From the NCBI GenBank assembly GCA_003988855.1, contig QYAI01000028.1, positions 124,001-188,000 of the forward strand: a stretch of 64,000 bases of DNA, given 5' to 3'. Position numbers and translations under genes: made by a program. This document shows, in pieces, positions 1 to 10,422 of the stretch. Numbering within the stretch: position 1 is the first letter of the stretch; each line of letters begins with the position of its first letter. The notes beneath the pieces are model-generated. The model had not been told where the DNA came from. It worked only from the letters and a program-made list of their open reading frames with translations, and made no database searches. This stretch comes from Arachnopeziza araneosa (lineage: Eukaryota > Ascomycota > Leotiomycetes > Helotiales > Arachnopezizaceae).

Positions 1-797
1 AGAAGCAACCGCAGCTGGTAATCTGGAAGTGCGTTGTCCTTACCGCCCGTTGTTCCTCCTAGGCTTGTTGGTCCTAGGCTACCTGGATTATAGTAGTTGG
101 CGATACTTCCCGAAGGTAGTGTGGGGGAAGGAGGAGTGGCAGGCTTTGGAGCTGCGGGCCGTGGCGCTACACCTGAGCTTGGCTTAGGACGAAGGGCAAG
201 TAGAACACGGGCTTGGATGTCACTATCTTCGCTGCGGTCGTCAGATATAGTTGTCGGTATATGAAGATTATAGGGGCGCCCAATAACAGTTGAACCAGGC
301 TCGCTAGGTCGCTCTTTATTTCCAACGGAGTCGAGGGCTGTGAGACGAACGAGATTCGAGGGGTGTACAGCTGTCGCAGGTTGAGCTGATATAGGATTAA
401 GCTGGTAAGCAGTGAGAGTTGACGCTGGCACGCTAGGCCGTGCCCTATCTTCGAGAGGTGCTAGCAGTTCACCTTGGTGAAAGATGTCGAGGTCGGAGTC
501 TTGGGGGGCGTCTACTGTCGGGCTCTGGAGCTCGTCTGTCGAACTCTGGAGCTCGTCTGCTGTCGAACTCTGGAGCTCGTCAACCTCCCAAGGTTCTGGG
601 CGGGTGATATCACTGTTGTGGTTTTCGTCGTTATACTCGTTGTTATCCTCGTCGCTGCCCTCTTCATTGCGTTCGCTATGTTCAACAATTAAGTGGCTTC
701 GAGCGAATCGGTCGGGAAAGCGGGTGTTTCGAGGCTTCTCAGCTGTGCGAGTCGCGCGACGCGGGGCAGCTGACGCTGGAGAAGACCGGGGCAGCAT
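1..797 (-). CDS. Partial low-complexity hypothetical protein (runs off the left edge)
   Basis: An uninterrupted minus-strand reading frame runs from an ATG at 797 (frame open back to a stop near 828) to the left edge, about 265 codons without a stop. The product starts with a basic stretch (PRRATRTAEKPRNTRFPDRF) and continues into an acidic Asn/Asp/Glu-rich part. Next come three tandem copies of a DELQS(S/P)T unit and a Pro/Ser/Thr-rich tail. No fold, signal peptide or membrane segment is visible. The composition fits a disordered protein or the gag/linker part of a retroelement polyprotein, but no reverse transcriptase, integrase or CCHC knuckle is visible. Its place beside a decayed recombinase fits a mobile-element region. 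The start is uncertain and the function unknown. Confidence 0.45.
   Translation of the reverse strand, partial: MLPRSSPASAAPRRATRTAEKPRNTRFPDRFARSHLIVEHSERNEEGSDEDNNEYNDENHNSDITRPEPWEVDELQSSTADELQSSTDELQSPTVDAPQDSDLDIFHQGELLAPLEDRARPSVPASTLTAYQLNPISAQPATAVHPSNLVRLTALDSVGNKERPSEPGSTVIGRPYNLHIPTTISDDRSEDSDIQARVLLALRPKPSSGVAPRPAAPKPATPPSPTLPSGSIANYYNPGSLGPTSLGGTTGGKDNALPDYQLRLL
531..583. repeat. Short in-frame tandem repeat (about 21 bp unit)
   Basis: The string TCTGGAGCTCGTC occurs three times in about 55 bases. Read on the minus strand it gives the DELQSST repeats of the partial ORF. The copies differ by an inserted codon, so this is a small in-frame expansion. Confidence 0.6.
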
Positions 798-1301
798 CAA
801 CAGCTTATGGAGCTCGATGTATTAAGAGGAGGAGGGGACAGCCAGCTCAACGACCAGCGCGCACGAAAGTACAACAAATGACAAGCACGAAAACATGTTT
901 TGGAAGGATAGGAGGGGCACATACTGGCCGCTACGAAACTGCACGGCTTATCGCCCACCTGCAGAACTTCTTGCTTAGTCGTTGGGCACACCGGAAATGG
1001 AGGCGCAAGGCGCAGCAAATACCGCCACAAACGAGGCGAAATGGTGGAAGACGTGGCATGGCAATGCAAGAGTCCCAGCCTAGATTATACATCAAAAATC
1101 CGCCTTTCGTTTCCTCAACGTATTCGAAAAGGTCCCTTGGATCTAGCCATGATCCTTATTCATCGAACTCTACCACTCTTACTCGCTCCAGGACTTACTC
1201 CAAGCCTGGATGGCAGGGATGTAGAGAGTGACTGATATCCTTTCTTGTGGGAGGCAAATATCACACGGATAAAAAGATCTGGGAAGCCTGAAGGGAAGAT
1301 C
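798..1301. other. Intergenic, no gene seen
   Basis: Open frames here are short, overlap each other and have no recognisable protein features. The stretch probably holds the divergent promoters of the partial minus-strand ORF and of the DUF7708 gene. Confidence 0.5.
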
Positions 1302-3246
1302 ATGGCAGATACTCAGACCTTCTCGATTTGGTACGCAACAGATGAGGGCAATCAGAAGTGAGTATACTTTTCCATTGACCCAAAAAATGTCATCGTACGC
1401 ATGCTAATTCAAGCAATCGGGCTGCAGGGCGGATCCTGCGACACAAGCCTTTGATGAAGCTCTTGCTATTTTCAAATCCGAATTGTCGAAAGATAGATCA
1501 AAACTTCAATGGATAGAAGATTCAAAATTTGGGAATCTGCAAGAAGTTCTTGCAGCGGTCAATCATGAACGAACACAGTACGAGCTCCATAAAGGAGACT
1601 CTGCCACCCGCCAATGTCTGTGCCGCCTCTCAGAACGGCTGTTTTATTACGGAAACATCATGGATGTTTTGATCCAGCAGCATCCCGAGTATGTGTCTTT
1701 GGTGTGGGGCGCCATGAGATTTCTCGTCGTGGTCAGTATATCCCCTTTTTTACTTTACCCCTTCCAATGCGTAGAGGACTTTTTTTACTCCGAAGGCAAA
1801 CATGGATGACCCTTAAATGTTTAATTGGCGTAAGAATAATATTCGGCATAACTTTAGCCAATTAAGACACAGAGAGGCCCATGCTTACAGAGATCTTCCC
1901 GCTCTTGACTTGCCAGGAAAAATGTCCTCTACGCTTTGGCAAGGACAATTCAATCCATTATTGCTGACTATCCCCAGGGAGTCGTCAATCAACAGAAGCT
2001 GATATCTCGATTGGCAAGTGGACTTTGTCAGATTGCAGCGGTGCTACCTAGAGCAGAGCTTATACATCAATTATATCCAATCCCTGAAGTCAGACATCTC
2101 ATTTCCAACATGTACGCACACATTCTAAGGTTCCTGGTCCGGTCACTTCGTTGGTACCAGGAGTCCAAATTATCACATATCGTCCATGCTATCACGAGGC
2201 CAGTGGAACTTCGTTTCGACGACTTGATCGAGAGGATACGCGTGCTCTCTAGTAACATGACTGATATTGCCTTGGCAAGTAGCCACGCCGAACAGCGTGA
2301 CATGCACACCGAGCAAAAAAAGTCGTTCGATGAACAGAAAGGACTGCAAAAGAAAGTGGATCGCTTGACCGAGTTAGTTGAACAACTCAGAGACACTATT
2401 GTCGCCGATCAGGCAATAAACGCATCAGCTCGGATCGAGCTGCGCCAAGACCTCTCGGAAATTCAAGTAGGTCAAATTTTGAGTCTCATCTCCAACAGTG
2501 CTCTACCTGATCCCACCAAAAGTCTCCAAACGGCACTATTTATGCGAAATAGGCGCCGCCAAAGAGAGAAAAATAAGGGACCTTCGTTCTTGAACAGCAA
2601 GAAGTTGAATGATTGGAACACCATTGGACGGTCAGAACTTGTCATGCTTCAGGGTACACGCAGGCTTCGATTTGAGATCAAGGATTTCTGTAGCGGTTCT
2701 ATTTTGCTACTCCGACAAAAGCGAACACCCGTTATCTGGGCTCTGAAAGCAATTGAGAGTCACGAAACTCCGGGGAACATGACGTCAACAATTGACCTAC
2801 TAAAGTATCTAATATCTCAAGCTCTGCACTTAAATAAGACTATCCATACTGACGCGGCAGTTACTCCGCGGCTGAAGTCTTATTGGGGAGCACAGACAGA
2901 GTCTGATTGGTTCAATGTACTTGCATCCGTCCTACAGGGAATTCCTCTGATCTATATAATTGTTGATATCGAGCTTTTACAACCATCACTCCCTACTATA
3001 ACCGAGGGATTTAGTTGGCCGGCATCATTTCGTTCGTTGTTCGCTGGTTTCATAGAACGGAACATCAGAACTATTCTGAAGGTCGCACTGGTTAGCTACG
3101 GATCACCTATAATTGATTCACCTATGAACCAAGAGCTCCTGGGTTCGATGATTTCCATGGGCGGTTCTAGTCGTTCGCGAAGAGGCCCAGGAAAAGCTAG
3201 AAGCAGACTTTCGGTGCGTAGGGGAAAGCCTAATGATTTCAGATAA
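1302..3246 (+). CDS. DUF7708-domain, NLR/STAND-like protein
   Basis: Three exons fit: 1302-1357, 1428-1731 and 1978-3246, with GTGAGT and GTCAGT donors and phases that match. The first half carries the helical domain found at the N-terminus of many fungal ankyrin and NACHT proteins (DUF7708). This includes the hallmark HPEYVSLVWGAMRFL, then VNQQKLISRLASGLCQIA and a YAHILRFLVRSLRWYQESK helix. A coiled coil follows (EQKKSFDEQKGLQKKVDRL). The C-terminal half resembles the degenerate nucleotide-binding part of this family (TPVIWALKAIES), but no GxxxxGK[ST] Walker A is visible. Proteins of this type are thought to take part in self/non-self recognition; that role is inferred from family context. 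No ankyrin or WD repeats follow, so it is a short form. Intron 2 is long (246 bp). Confidence 0.7.
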
Positions 3247-3315
3247 AGAAAAACTGGAATAAATAATTCCAAAAATTTATTATCCTATATTGTGAGACTA
3301 TGTTTACGTTATAAA

Positions 3316-4719
3316 CTAAAAGTTCACAAGAGTTCGCACCTTAGTGTCGAAATAACTGGCTTGGCCGTCTGCAGTAAGGTTGGGCATATAATGGTTGATA
3401 AACGTAGTCGAGTCTCTCTGCCCAGCGTACCTCTGCTGCTAGCCTCGGGATAAAGATTATCTTTGCAGAAATTATTTAGTTACAGGAGACAATGAACAGG
3501 ATTGATAGACTTGCTGATTTTATACAAGCCTAACGCTCTGAAATCATGTATTGTTGGCGGTTGAGGGTAGCCCGTGCGGAAGCTTAGACTTATAAAGCGG
3601 AGGCTGAATGCATTCGCTGTCTCAATCTTGTCCGGAAGGAGCTCCGTATCCGGAAGAGCGTTCTTGCCTGGAGAGACTCTTCCGGATATGCTCTCAAAGA
3701 AAGGCAGGTTAAGCACATGGTCGTCCCACGCTAGGGGGCACATCTCGTCATCATCAGGTGGTACGATATCCAGAAGATCTTCAATTGTGTTGTAGTCCTT
3801 GAAGGCTAGTTTCAATACAAGTATAGCAAGTATAAAGAGCATTGGTTGACAAAACAACGGTTGAGGTTCAAGGCCTTCGTACACCGAGTGTTCAGGCCTG
3901 CCAGGGGTCAGTACGGACACTTCGAAGAGACCAAGTCACAGGGCGCAAACCTTCTGTCCGGTATATCTGTCGGGTTCTTAGCATCACGAATCACTTTGAC
4001 CGCAAATTCGACATTCCTATCCTCGTTCCGAAAGACTCCCATAATGATGTCCTGCCTCTGGTCAGTCTCTTACCAGACGCCGGCAGAGAAGAGAAGGGGT
4101 CTTGCTTTATAATACAGGCCACGCCCGGAGCCCGCGCGGCAGCTTGACTCGATATACGAAGAAAGAACCGTGACGATAGTATCTGCCCAATCTGAAACCC
4201 TTGTTTTAGGAGATTCGTAAAGATACCTGTCCATCGTCCACATCTGCCTCCCTAGATGGAGGAAGTGGTTTTTGGAAGCATATCTCCTAGGCCGTTTACT
4301 AATACGCATTTTGATTATGTCGGGTAATTTTTCTTTAATGAACTATGAATATTGGATGACTGTGCCTTGCGCTGCATTCATATCGACCTCTTCATCGGCA
4401 TCATGAGCTTCGAGGCCGTCGACATCAAAGGCGAGGTTCTGCACAAACTCTTTCAATGACTTGGGATCTTTAGCAAGGTTTTGTATATATTCTTCCGGTG
4501 GCTGGAGGTTGCCGTCGGTGTCGGCATTTAACTGTGCTTTGGCATATCTATTTTGTTAGGTTCACTCATACCAATTATCTACTTACCTCTTATAAGCTCT
4601 TTTGGTCGCATCTTCCATGTGTCCTTGCACTGCTGAAGTGTTGATATGACTTTTATCTTCCTCGGATCCCTTTTACGGGCTCTTTTCATAAATCCCGCAG
4701 GGTCTTTTGGTTTACCCAT
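3316..4719 (-). pseudogene. Broken DUF3435 tyrosine-recombinase-like gene
   Basis: The minus strand carries consecutive blocks of a DUF3435 protein in the right order but split by stops and frame changes. The start is MGKPKDPAGFMKRARKRDP (ATG 4719). A GTAAGT intron near 4560 joins to YAKAQLNADTDGNLQPPEEY. After a TAG near 4345 the same frame continues with NHFLHLGRQMWTMDRYLY and YIESSCRAGSGRGLYYK. Then come MLFILAILVLKLAFKDYNTI, GYPQPPTIHDFRALGLYKI and finally RYAGQRDSTTFINHYMPN, ending at TAG 3316-3318. These blocks match what I know of the family, whose members are tyrosine recombinases; some act as captains of Starship giant transposons. At least two in-frame stops and one or more frameshifts make it non-functional. 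It ends 70 bp from the convergent DUF7708 gene. Confidence 0.8.
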
Positions 4720-5807
4720 CTTTTTTCAAGGAGACAATCGCCGATAAACGGAGCAGTAAGTGATAACAATAAAGCATCTGTAGAAATACTGATTTGAAAA
4801 CCCACAAGCAAAGTTGGAGGAGCGGGTGGAGAAGAGTGACAGGAAAGAACAAAAGAGGGAGGCGTGGGAGGACATGGTTTCCTTAGAAGGACCCAAGGCA
4901 ACGCCATGTTGCATGATGAATCTGCCTTGAGATTGAAAGGCTTTATTTTTGGTGGGGGCCTGTTTGGGTCCCTTGGGAGCCGACTTGGTCCCCCTGAAGA
5001 CGGTCGTGTAGAGTTGACCATTTCGCACGGCAGAGCCGAGACTGCGGCGATGCTGACTAACTGCGTTGGAACAGGAAATGCAAAGTTGTCGTCTGGGTTT
5101 ACCCGAAGAGGATCTCCCTGAGCATGATCCAGCTGACTCATCAGCGTGCCCAGGGCTCAGGGCTTGGCTCAGTTAGAGCAGCGACTGCTCCGGTCCAAAG
5201 ACGAAAATGGACATTTGTGAGCATAATTTTCATCGCAGATTACCTATGTAGGCAATCCGCGACCTCATGCTAAAGCGCTCCGTGACGCTGGTGGAACAAC
5301 CTTCGCTTGCTTGCTCACAGCTTCGCTCATCAAGGAGCCACGGAAACTCTATAGTCCAAATAAATTCAGTTCACATGAGCATATTTATGACCAAAAGGGA
5401 TGTTTGAGAGCTACCCATACATTCCATTTGTTTTGAAGAATGAGAATACAGACTGCAGTATTTCTCGATGGCGTAGAAGGACAGAGAGACGAGCCCCGTC
5501 TAGTCAGTCCATCTTGAAAGCTAAACGAGAATAATATCTTCTTGTGTTTCGGTTATGGTAATTCAGCTGTGGTGGAGGAACAGAGAGGATTGACGTGCAT
5601 ACTCACGTGAGGACATCTCATCAAGAGCTGCTTGCTCGCTCATTGACTGGAAATTTACTGAGATCGAGATCAACGCGACGTGCAAGAAAGAAAGACATGC
5701 GTTGGGCGAGTAAGGGAGGGGTCGAAAGCGTGAAGAAGGAATCTCAAAGTTCTAGTTACCCCCGGGGTGTTCTTATTTTACATTCTCCGCCTGATTGACG
5801 CTCATAA
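4720..5807. other. Intergenic, about 1.1 kb, no supported gene
   Basis: A 151-codon minus frame (4686-5141) overlaps the start of the broken DUF3435 gene. It is Pro/Ser-rich with no recognisable domain and may be decayed upstream sequence of that element. Nothing else stands out. Confidence 0.4.
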
Positions 5808-7070
5808 CTACCTCATCAGCCTCTCCTTCAACCATCTCTCCAACCCCAACTGCGAGACACTCTTCTCCTTATACTGTAACATAGTATCCATGATGGGCCC
5901 GATATGCGCATCCCCCTGCGCAAACACCAACTCCACCCCCTCTTCCTTCCCACCCCCTTTCTTCCACCCCTCACTAAACTTTCCGCCGAATTTCCGTATC
6001 GAGTCGACAAAGACTTCATCCTCCCCCCCAAAAATCCACACCTTCTCCACAGCCTTCGGCGCTTCTTCCCACCACGAAGGATTGGCGAGGAGAGGCTCAC
6101 TGTAGTTATTTCGGTTCTCCTCGCTCACAACGCCTGGGTCGGTTTCGTCTGATACCGTGCCGAGATACATGCCTGCCCATTTGCGGAGGACGTTTGGCAC
6201 AAGCGTGTCTTTTTGGCTATTGCGGGTGAAACTGTCGTGCGTGGTATCGAAGCTGACCCAGGGGCTGTAGAGGAAGATGCCTTTCAGCGGGGTGGAGAGG
6301 GGGACTTTTTGGATCTCCAGGTGCGGGTGGAGGAGATGTGATAGGAGAGAGAGGACGAGACCGCCGCCGGCTGAGTCCCCCGTAATCATGGTGTCGGATG
6401 GAGATCTCTTGCCATCAGCCAGGAGATGGGAGAGAATGGTGGAAGCTTGCTTGAGCTGCGTTGGGAACGCGGCTTCGGGGGCAAGGGTATAGGCGAGAAG
6501 CAAGAATGCGATGGTTGGTTTGCCCTCTTTCGAAGAAGCATTGATATCGGTGACGAGGCGATGGAAATACTTCAGATGTTCAGGCGTGCATGGGTTGGTG
6601 TATCCCCCCCCTCGCATCTCCATGTGAGTGAAGTTCAGAGTTACGGGGGTTGGAGTTCGAGTGCTTACCATGCAGATACAGGACCACAACTTCCGCATCG
6701 CTTCTCCCAATCCAATGAGCCGCCGTCTGATTCTGCTCAATCTCCACACTCTTTGGTTCTTGCTTCACCGTCTCACAGAAACCCAGATACGTTGCCGTTG
6801 TCGTTGGGTAGATGAATCGTATCTGCGCGATGGTGATGTGTGTGAGCATTGTGCGGATGGCGGCGAAGAAGACATCTTTGTAGAGGATTGGAGCGCCGTT
6901 CCAGTTATGCCGGCGGAAGGGGGCGCTGAGGAAACGGAAGAGCGCCGTGGAGACTTTGTCTGGTTAGTTGAAGGCAAGTGAGAGGGGCGGTCATTGTAGA
7001 CTGGCATACGAATTGTGATGGCGAAGAGAACAAGGCTCGTGACGCTGGGAGGGGCCTCTGAGCGGGCCAT
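5808..7070 (-). CDS. Alpha/beta hydrolase, HSL-type (abhydrolase_3)
   Basis: Three exons give 384 residues with matching phases: 7070-7010, 6959-6669 and 6610-5808 (introns of 50 and 58 bp). Splicing the second intron rebuilds the oxyanion motif HGGGY exactly at the junction (LYLHGGGYTNP). The nucleophile elbow is GDSAGGG. The catalytic acid is probably the Asp in GGEDEVFVDS, and the base is the His in GDAHIGPIMD. The N-terminus is hydrophobic (SLVLFAITI) and may act as a membrane anchor. The family hydrolyses esters or acetylated small molecules, often in secondary metabolism; the substrate is unknown. It is transcribed divergently from the neighbouring methyltransferase, sharing a 304 bp promoter with two TCACGTGA boxes. 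All catalytic residues are present, so it looks functional. Confidence 0.85.
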
Positions 7071-7243
7071 TGTTGGTGTTGTGAATGCGGAGGTTGATAT
7101 CAGGAGACCAGGAGATGGAGATGGTGCTAAGTATGAGCTCTCTGGCAATGCTTGATATTAAGGATAAGATTGTCCGAGAAACGAGTGCGTCTGGGCAGAG
7201 GCGTAGCATTCGGGTTGCACGGGGGTGGTGAGATGAAGTGATC

Positions 7244-7265
7244 TCACGTGATAAATATCACGTGA
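7244..7265. promoter_or_regulatory. Paired TCACGTGA (bHLH-type E-box) sites
   Basis: Two perfect TCACGTGA palindromes lie at 7244-7251 and 7258-7265, one helical turn and a half apart centre to centre. They are in the promoter shared by the divergent hydrolase and methyltransferase genes, about 110 bp before the methyltransferase ATG. This is the known core of Cbf1/USF-type bHLH factors; use as a promoter element is inferred. Confidence 0.5.
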
Positions 7266-7374
7266 CTACTCATCGTGGGCGCTTATATTTCTTTCCTCTC
7301 AACTTTTTCCCAAAACCCATTCCACAAAGGGTGGAACCAACATCCAAAGTTGAAAGCGGGGGTTTCAAGCAAAA

Positions 7375-8538
7375 ATGGCAGACACAAAAGAAACCACTGA
7401 AGGTGGCGCTCATTTTGACAAATTGTCCAACAGTTATGAAGAGCTTACCGGCGGCGGGACTCTAGAGGTAGCAAAGGATATGCTTACACTTACGCCTATC
7501 ATAAACAGCACCTCTATGATTCACGATAACGGCTCCGGTCCTGGCATCGTAACTTCGATCATTCTCTCATCTCTCCCATCCGACACCTCGCCGCCTACAA
7601 TCCATGCCACCGATAACTCCGCTGGTATGATCCCAAGTCAAAGCCAGAATCAACCACTACAAATGGACCACCGTTTCTGCATCTGTAATGGATGCCAGCT
7701 CTCTCTCTTTCCCTGCAGACACTTTCACACACTCTTATACCAACTTAGTCATCTTCATGGTGAACGATCCGGTCAAAGTAGCTACGGAGATCTTCCGCAC
7801 TCTGAAGCCAGGTGGGGTGGCCGTTGTCAGTACTTGGCACGACCATGGATGCGTCCCTATTCTTGCCGCCGCCCAGAAAGCCGTCCGACCTGATCTTGGG
7901 GAATTTAAGTTCGGACTTCCGAAAGAGGTATTTACACCCACTTGGTTGAAGGAGACGTTGGTGAAAGGAGGATTTGAGGCGAATCAAGTGGAAGTTAAAG
8001 ATTCTTTTTGCGCTCTGAGGCAAAAGAACGTGGAAACACTGAGCGGGATTTTTGATGGCATGTTTGGATGGCTGGTGAAAGCGTGGAGTGAAGAGGAGAG
8101 GCAAAAGTGGAAGGTTGAGATTAGGAAGGCGTTAGAGGATGCTGAGCGGAATGGAGAACTAGCGAAGAGGGATGGTGATATCGGTGTCAAGATGGTGGCA
8201 AGCATCGCTATTTGTGTCAAGTTATCAAATAACTCTGCTGACATTATGTCTCACAAACGATGCAACAGTATTTTGCTAAGACCGGGGAGGTTTGGTTTGA
8301 AACGAGATGCATCTACTATCGCATCTATCCATACATTTAGATCTACAACATCAATATACAAATACATTTTTGTTTCGCTTTTGACATGTCAGCGTGTTCT
8401 AGCAGAACGAAACTTTAAAAATTGCCACCAGCAAGCTCCGCTCTTTTACCTGCACTTCGTCCTCTGTGTATTGCTTTCATCCTCCAAGGCATCAAAACTT
8501 TCTCAAGTTCATCTATGCTTTCATCCAACCTCTTGACT
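7375..8538 (+). pseudogene. SAM-dependent methyltransferase with a one-base frameshift
   Basis: The first frame starts at ATG 7375 and carries motif I of a class I SAM methyltransferase (HDNGSGPG) followed by HATDNSAGMI. It then drifts into nonsense. The correct continuation (QVKARINHYKWTTVSASVMD, then TNLVIFM and LKPGGVAVVSTWHDHG) is in another frame. Removing one C from the CCC run at 7632-7634 joins the two halves perfectly, and no intron could do so. The protein otherwise resembles UbiE/COQ5-like small-molecule methyltransferases of about 280 residues. The second frame stays open to 8538 and overlaps the 3' end of the convergent DUF3431 gene; the conserved part ends near 8225. Either the gene has recently died or the base is an assembly error. 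Confidence 0.7.
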
Positions 8539-9497
8539 TGCTTATGACCAATTGAAATCCCATTTTTTAACAAAGCAGTCCTAAACTTGTGCATTTCATT
8601 CTTCGAAGCCTCCATTTCTCGCCAGTTTTCCCAGTCTTCTTCATCCTCAAAACAGATATGGTATGCTCGACAGAGAGCTTGAAACTCATTTGGACAGTCA
8701 ACAGGCTTGCGCAAAAACATGTATTGCCATAGATGCTCAAATACACGGCCGGTGATTGACGATGGGAGCATCGTATCTTGAATCCAATCCATGGCTGCGA
8801 GATAGCTATCCCGAGGGAGTGAGCGGATGGCTTCCCGCGTGACCGCAAATTGGGAACAACACGGCGCAGCGAAAATCTCGGGGAGAGGATGATTCGGTAA
8901 AAACGATTCGAAAGCTTGACGCACGAATGGTTCTTCTTCTCTCAACTTTTGGTCAAATTGAGATGAGTTAGATGTGATCGAGGTGTTAATCCAGACTGGA
9001 CATGCATTCTCCCAGCTGAGTCGGAGGTTTAGATACTGGCGATGGAGTACTTCCTGAAGATCTAGGCTATTTATCGCACGAACTGTACTGTAGCCCAAAA
9101 CCCCATCGATATGCCATTCCTGGTCTTGTCCGTGTGTAAAGATTGAAATGTCGGGCAGATTGTTGTAGAATTCGTAGCAATATGTCAAATAAATCATTGC
9201 TTCATTTCCTCGATTTACAGGTGGGTGATACAGGGCTGACTGGTTATCTGCTACGTAAGGAATAGCCTCGAAATTTGACAGAGCCAACGTTCTTATCCAA
9301 GAAATATCGTGCTTGGCCATGGTTGCAAGTACAACATTGACGCTTGGCTCATGATCATCAAATTTTGCCTGACGATTAAAGGTTTTGTAGAGCACCAAGG
9401 TGAATATTAAGATGACAAAGTAGATCAACGGAGAGTTCCTGCGACGCATGTGAGTCGTTGTTGGCCGTCGAAGCATGAAAGGTATGCTATTGAACAT
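8415..9497 (-). CDS. DUF3431-domain type II membrane protein
   Basis: A single-exon 360-residue protein. A basic N-terminus (MLRRPTTTHMRRRNS) precedes one membrane segment (PLIYFVILIFTLVLYKTF, about residues 24-41). This predicts a type II protein with its catalytic part in the secretory lumen. The lumenal part has the features I associate with DUF3431: VNVVLATMAKHDISWI, YLTYCYEFYNNLPDISIFTHG, AAPCCSQFAVTREAI and a closing HLWQYMF. DUF3431 proteins are thought to be glycosyltransferase-related, but their biochemistry is not established. An in-frame ATG eight codons further in (MLRRPT) is an alternative start. The gene converges on the methyltransferase. Confidence 0.8.
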   Translation of the reverse strand: MFNSIPFMLRRPTTTHMRRRNSPLIYFVILIFTLVLYKTFNRQAKFDDHEPSVNVVLATMAKHDISWIRTLALSNFEAIPYVADNQSALYHPPVNRGNEAMIYLTYCYEFYNNLPDISIFTHGQDQEWHIDGVLGYSTVRAINSLDLQEVLHRQYLNLRLSWENACPVWINTSITSNSSQFDQKLREEEPFVRQAFESFLPNHPLPEIFAAPCCSQFAVTREAIRSLPRDSYLAAMDWIQDTMLPSSITGRVFEHLWQYMFLRKPVDCPNEFQALCRAYHICFEDEEDWENWREMEASKNEMHKFRTALLKNGISIGHKQVKRLDESIDELEKVLMPWRMKAIHRGRSAGKRAELAGGNF

Positions 9498-10422
9498 TGA
9501 TTGTCCAAATCATCGAAGCAGAATTGAATCCCTGTGACTTTTCAAAGCTGCTATTTCACTGCTAATTTATTTAGTTTTTCCAGTATCCCTGATAGTTTGG
9601 TCATTGAAAGAAGGCGAAGAATGTACATGTAGGGTAAGAAAAACTTTTGTTCTGAGGTTGAGAAGACACCTAGCTTCTGTAACATCCCAGCATCCAGGTT
9701 CCACCGCTTCCACATATATTACTATATTTCTGAACCATGTACATGGGCTTGAGTCTAGGCTCAAGCTGGATGAACTAGGATCGTGATATTATCCAGCACC
9801 CATCATCAGGCTGACACCCTGAGGTCAGATTTCTATCGGTGTGCATGAATAGGGAACTACAAGCTTTAATCTCTGCTGATCTGTAGTGGCTGCGGGGAAA
9901 TAATTGGTAGTCAATAAGGTGAAGCAGATGAGATTGGTACGGAACCGAAAAAATTATTTTCCGCTGAAGTCACCTGAAGGCTTTGTAGATAAACCAAGCT
10001 GGATTCTTTTTCCTTTTGAATAACGACTTTGATTGGAGTTTTTAATCGAAAATCTTCATAATTAGAAATGAATCTCTCATATCTTAAGTCTGCTCCAAAT
10101 GTATATATCACGTGAGTAATACACGTGACTACCTTTATCTCTCAAAGTTGATTGCAGTCTTGAAGATTGACCTCTCAACTTCAATAAAGTCTCATTTAAT
10201 GTAACAGCCACAAAAGGCCACCGAGTCATCGGTGACCAATTAGGCTTACGGTACCCAGTGACGTCCTCTTCGTAAACCCACAGCGCGCACGCTAACCCGA
10301 ATTGGCTTGATCCTGGATCTTGGATCGACCAAGTTTCTCTCCTTCAACTTTTCTGTCAAACATTATTGTTCAGCTCTTTTATTACCATATTCAGAAGCGG
10401 TCGAATTTGCCGACAAGTCGAA
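9498..10422. other. Intergenic, with a second E-box pair
   Basis: No supported gene. TCACGTGA at 10108-10115 and ACACGTGA at 10121-10128 repeat the closely spaced E-box layout seen near 7.25 kb, about 300 bp before the dead zinc-cluster regulator. Confidence 0.45.

Noticed and set aside
4686..5141. 151-codon minus frame as a gene
   Set aside because: Pro/Ser-rich without features, overlapping the start of the DUF3435 relic in another frame.
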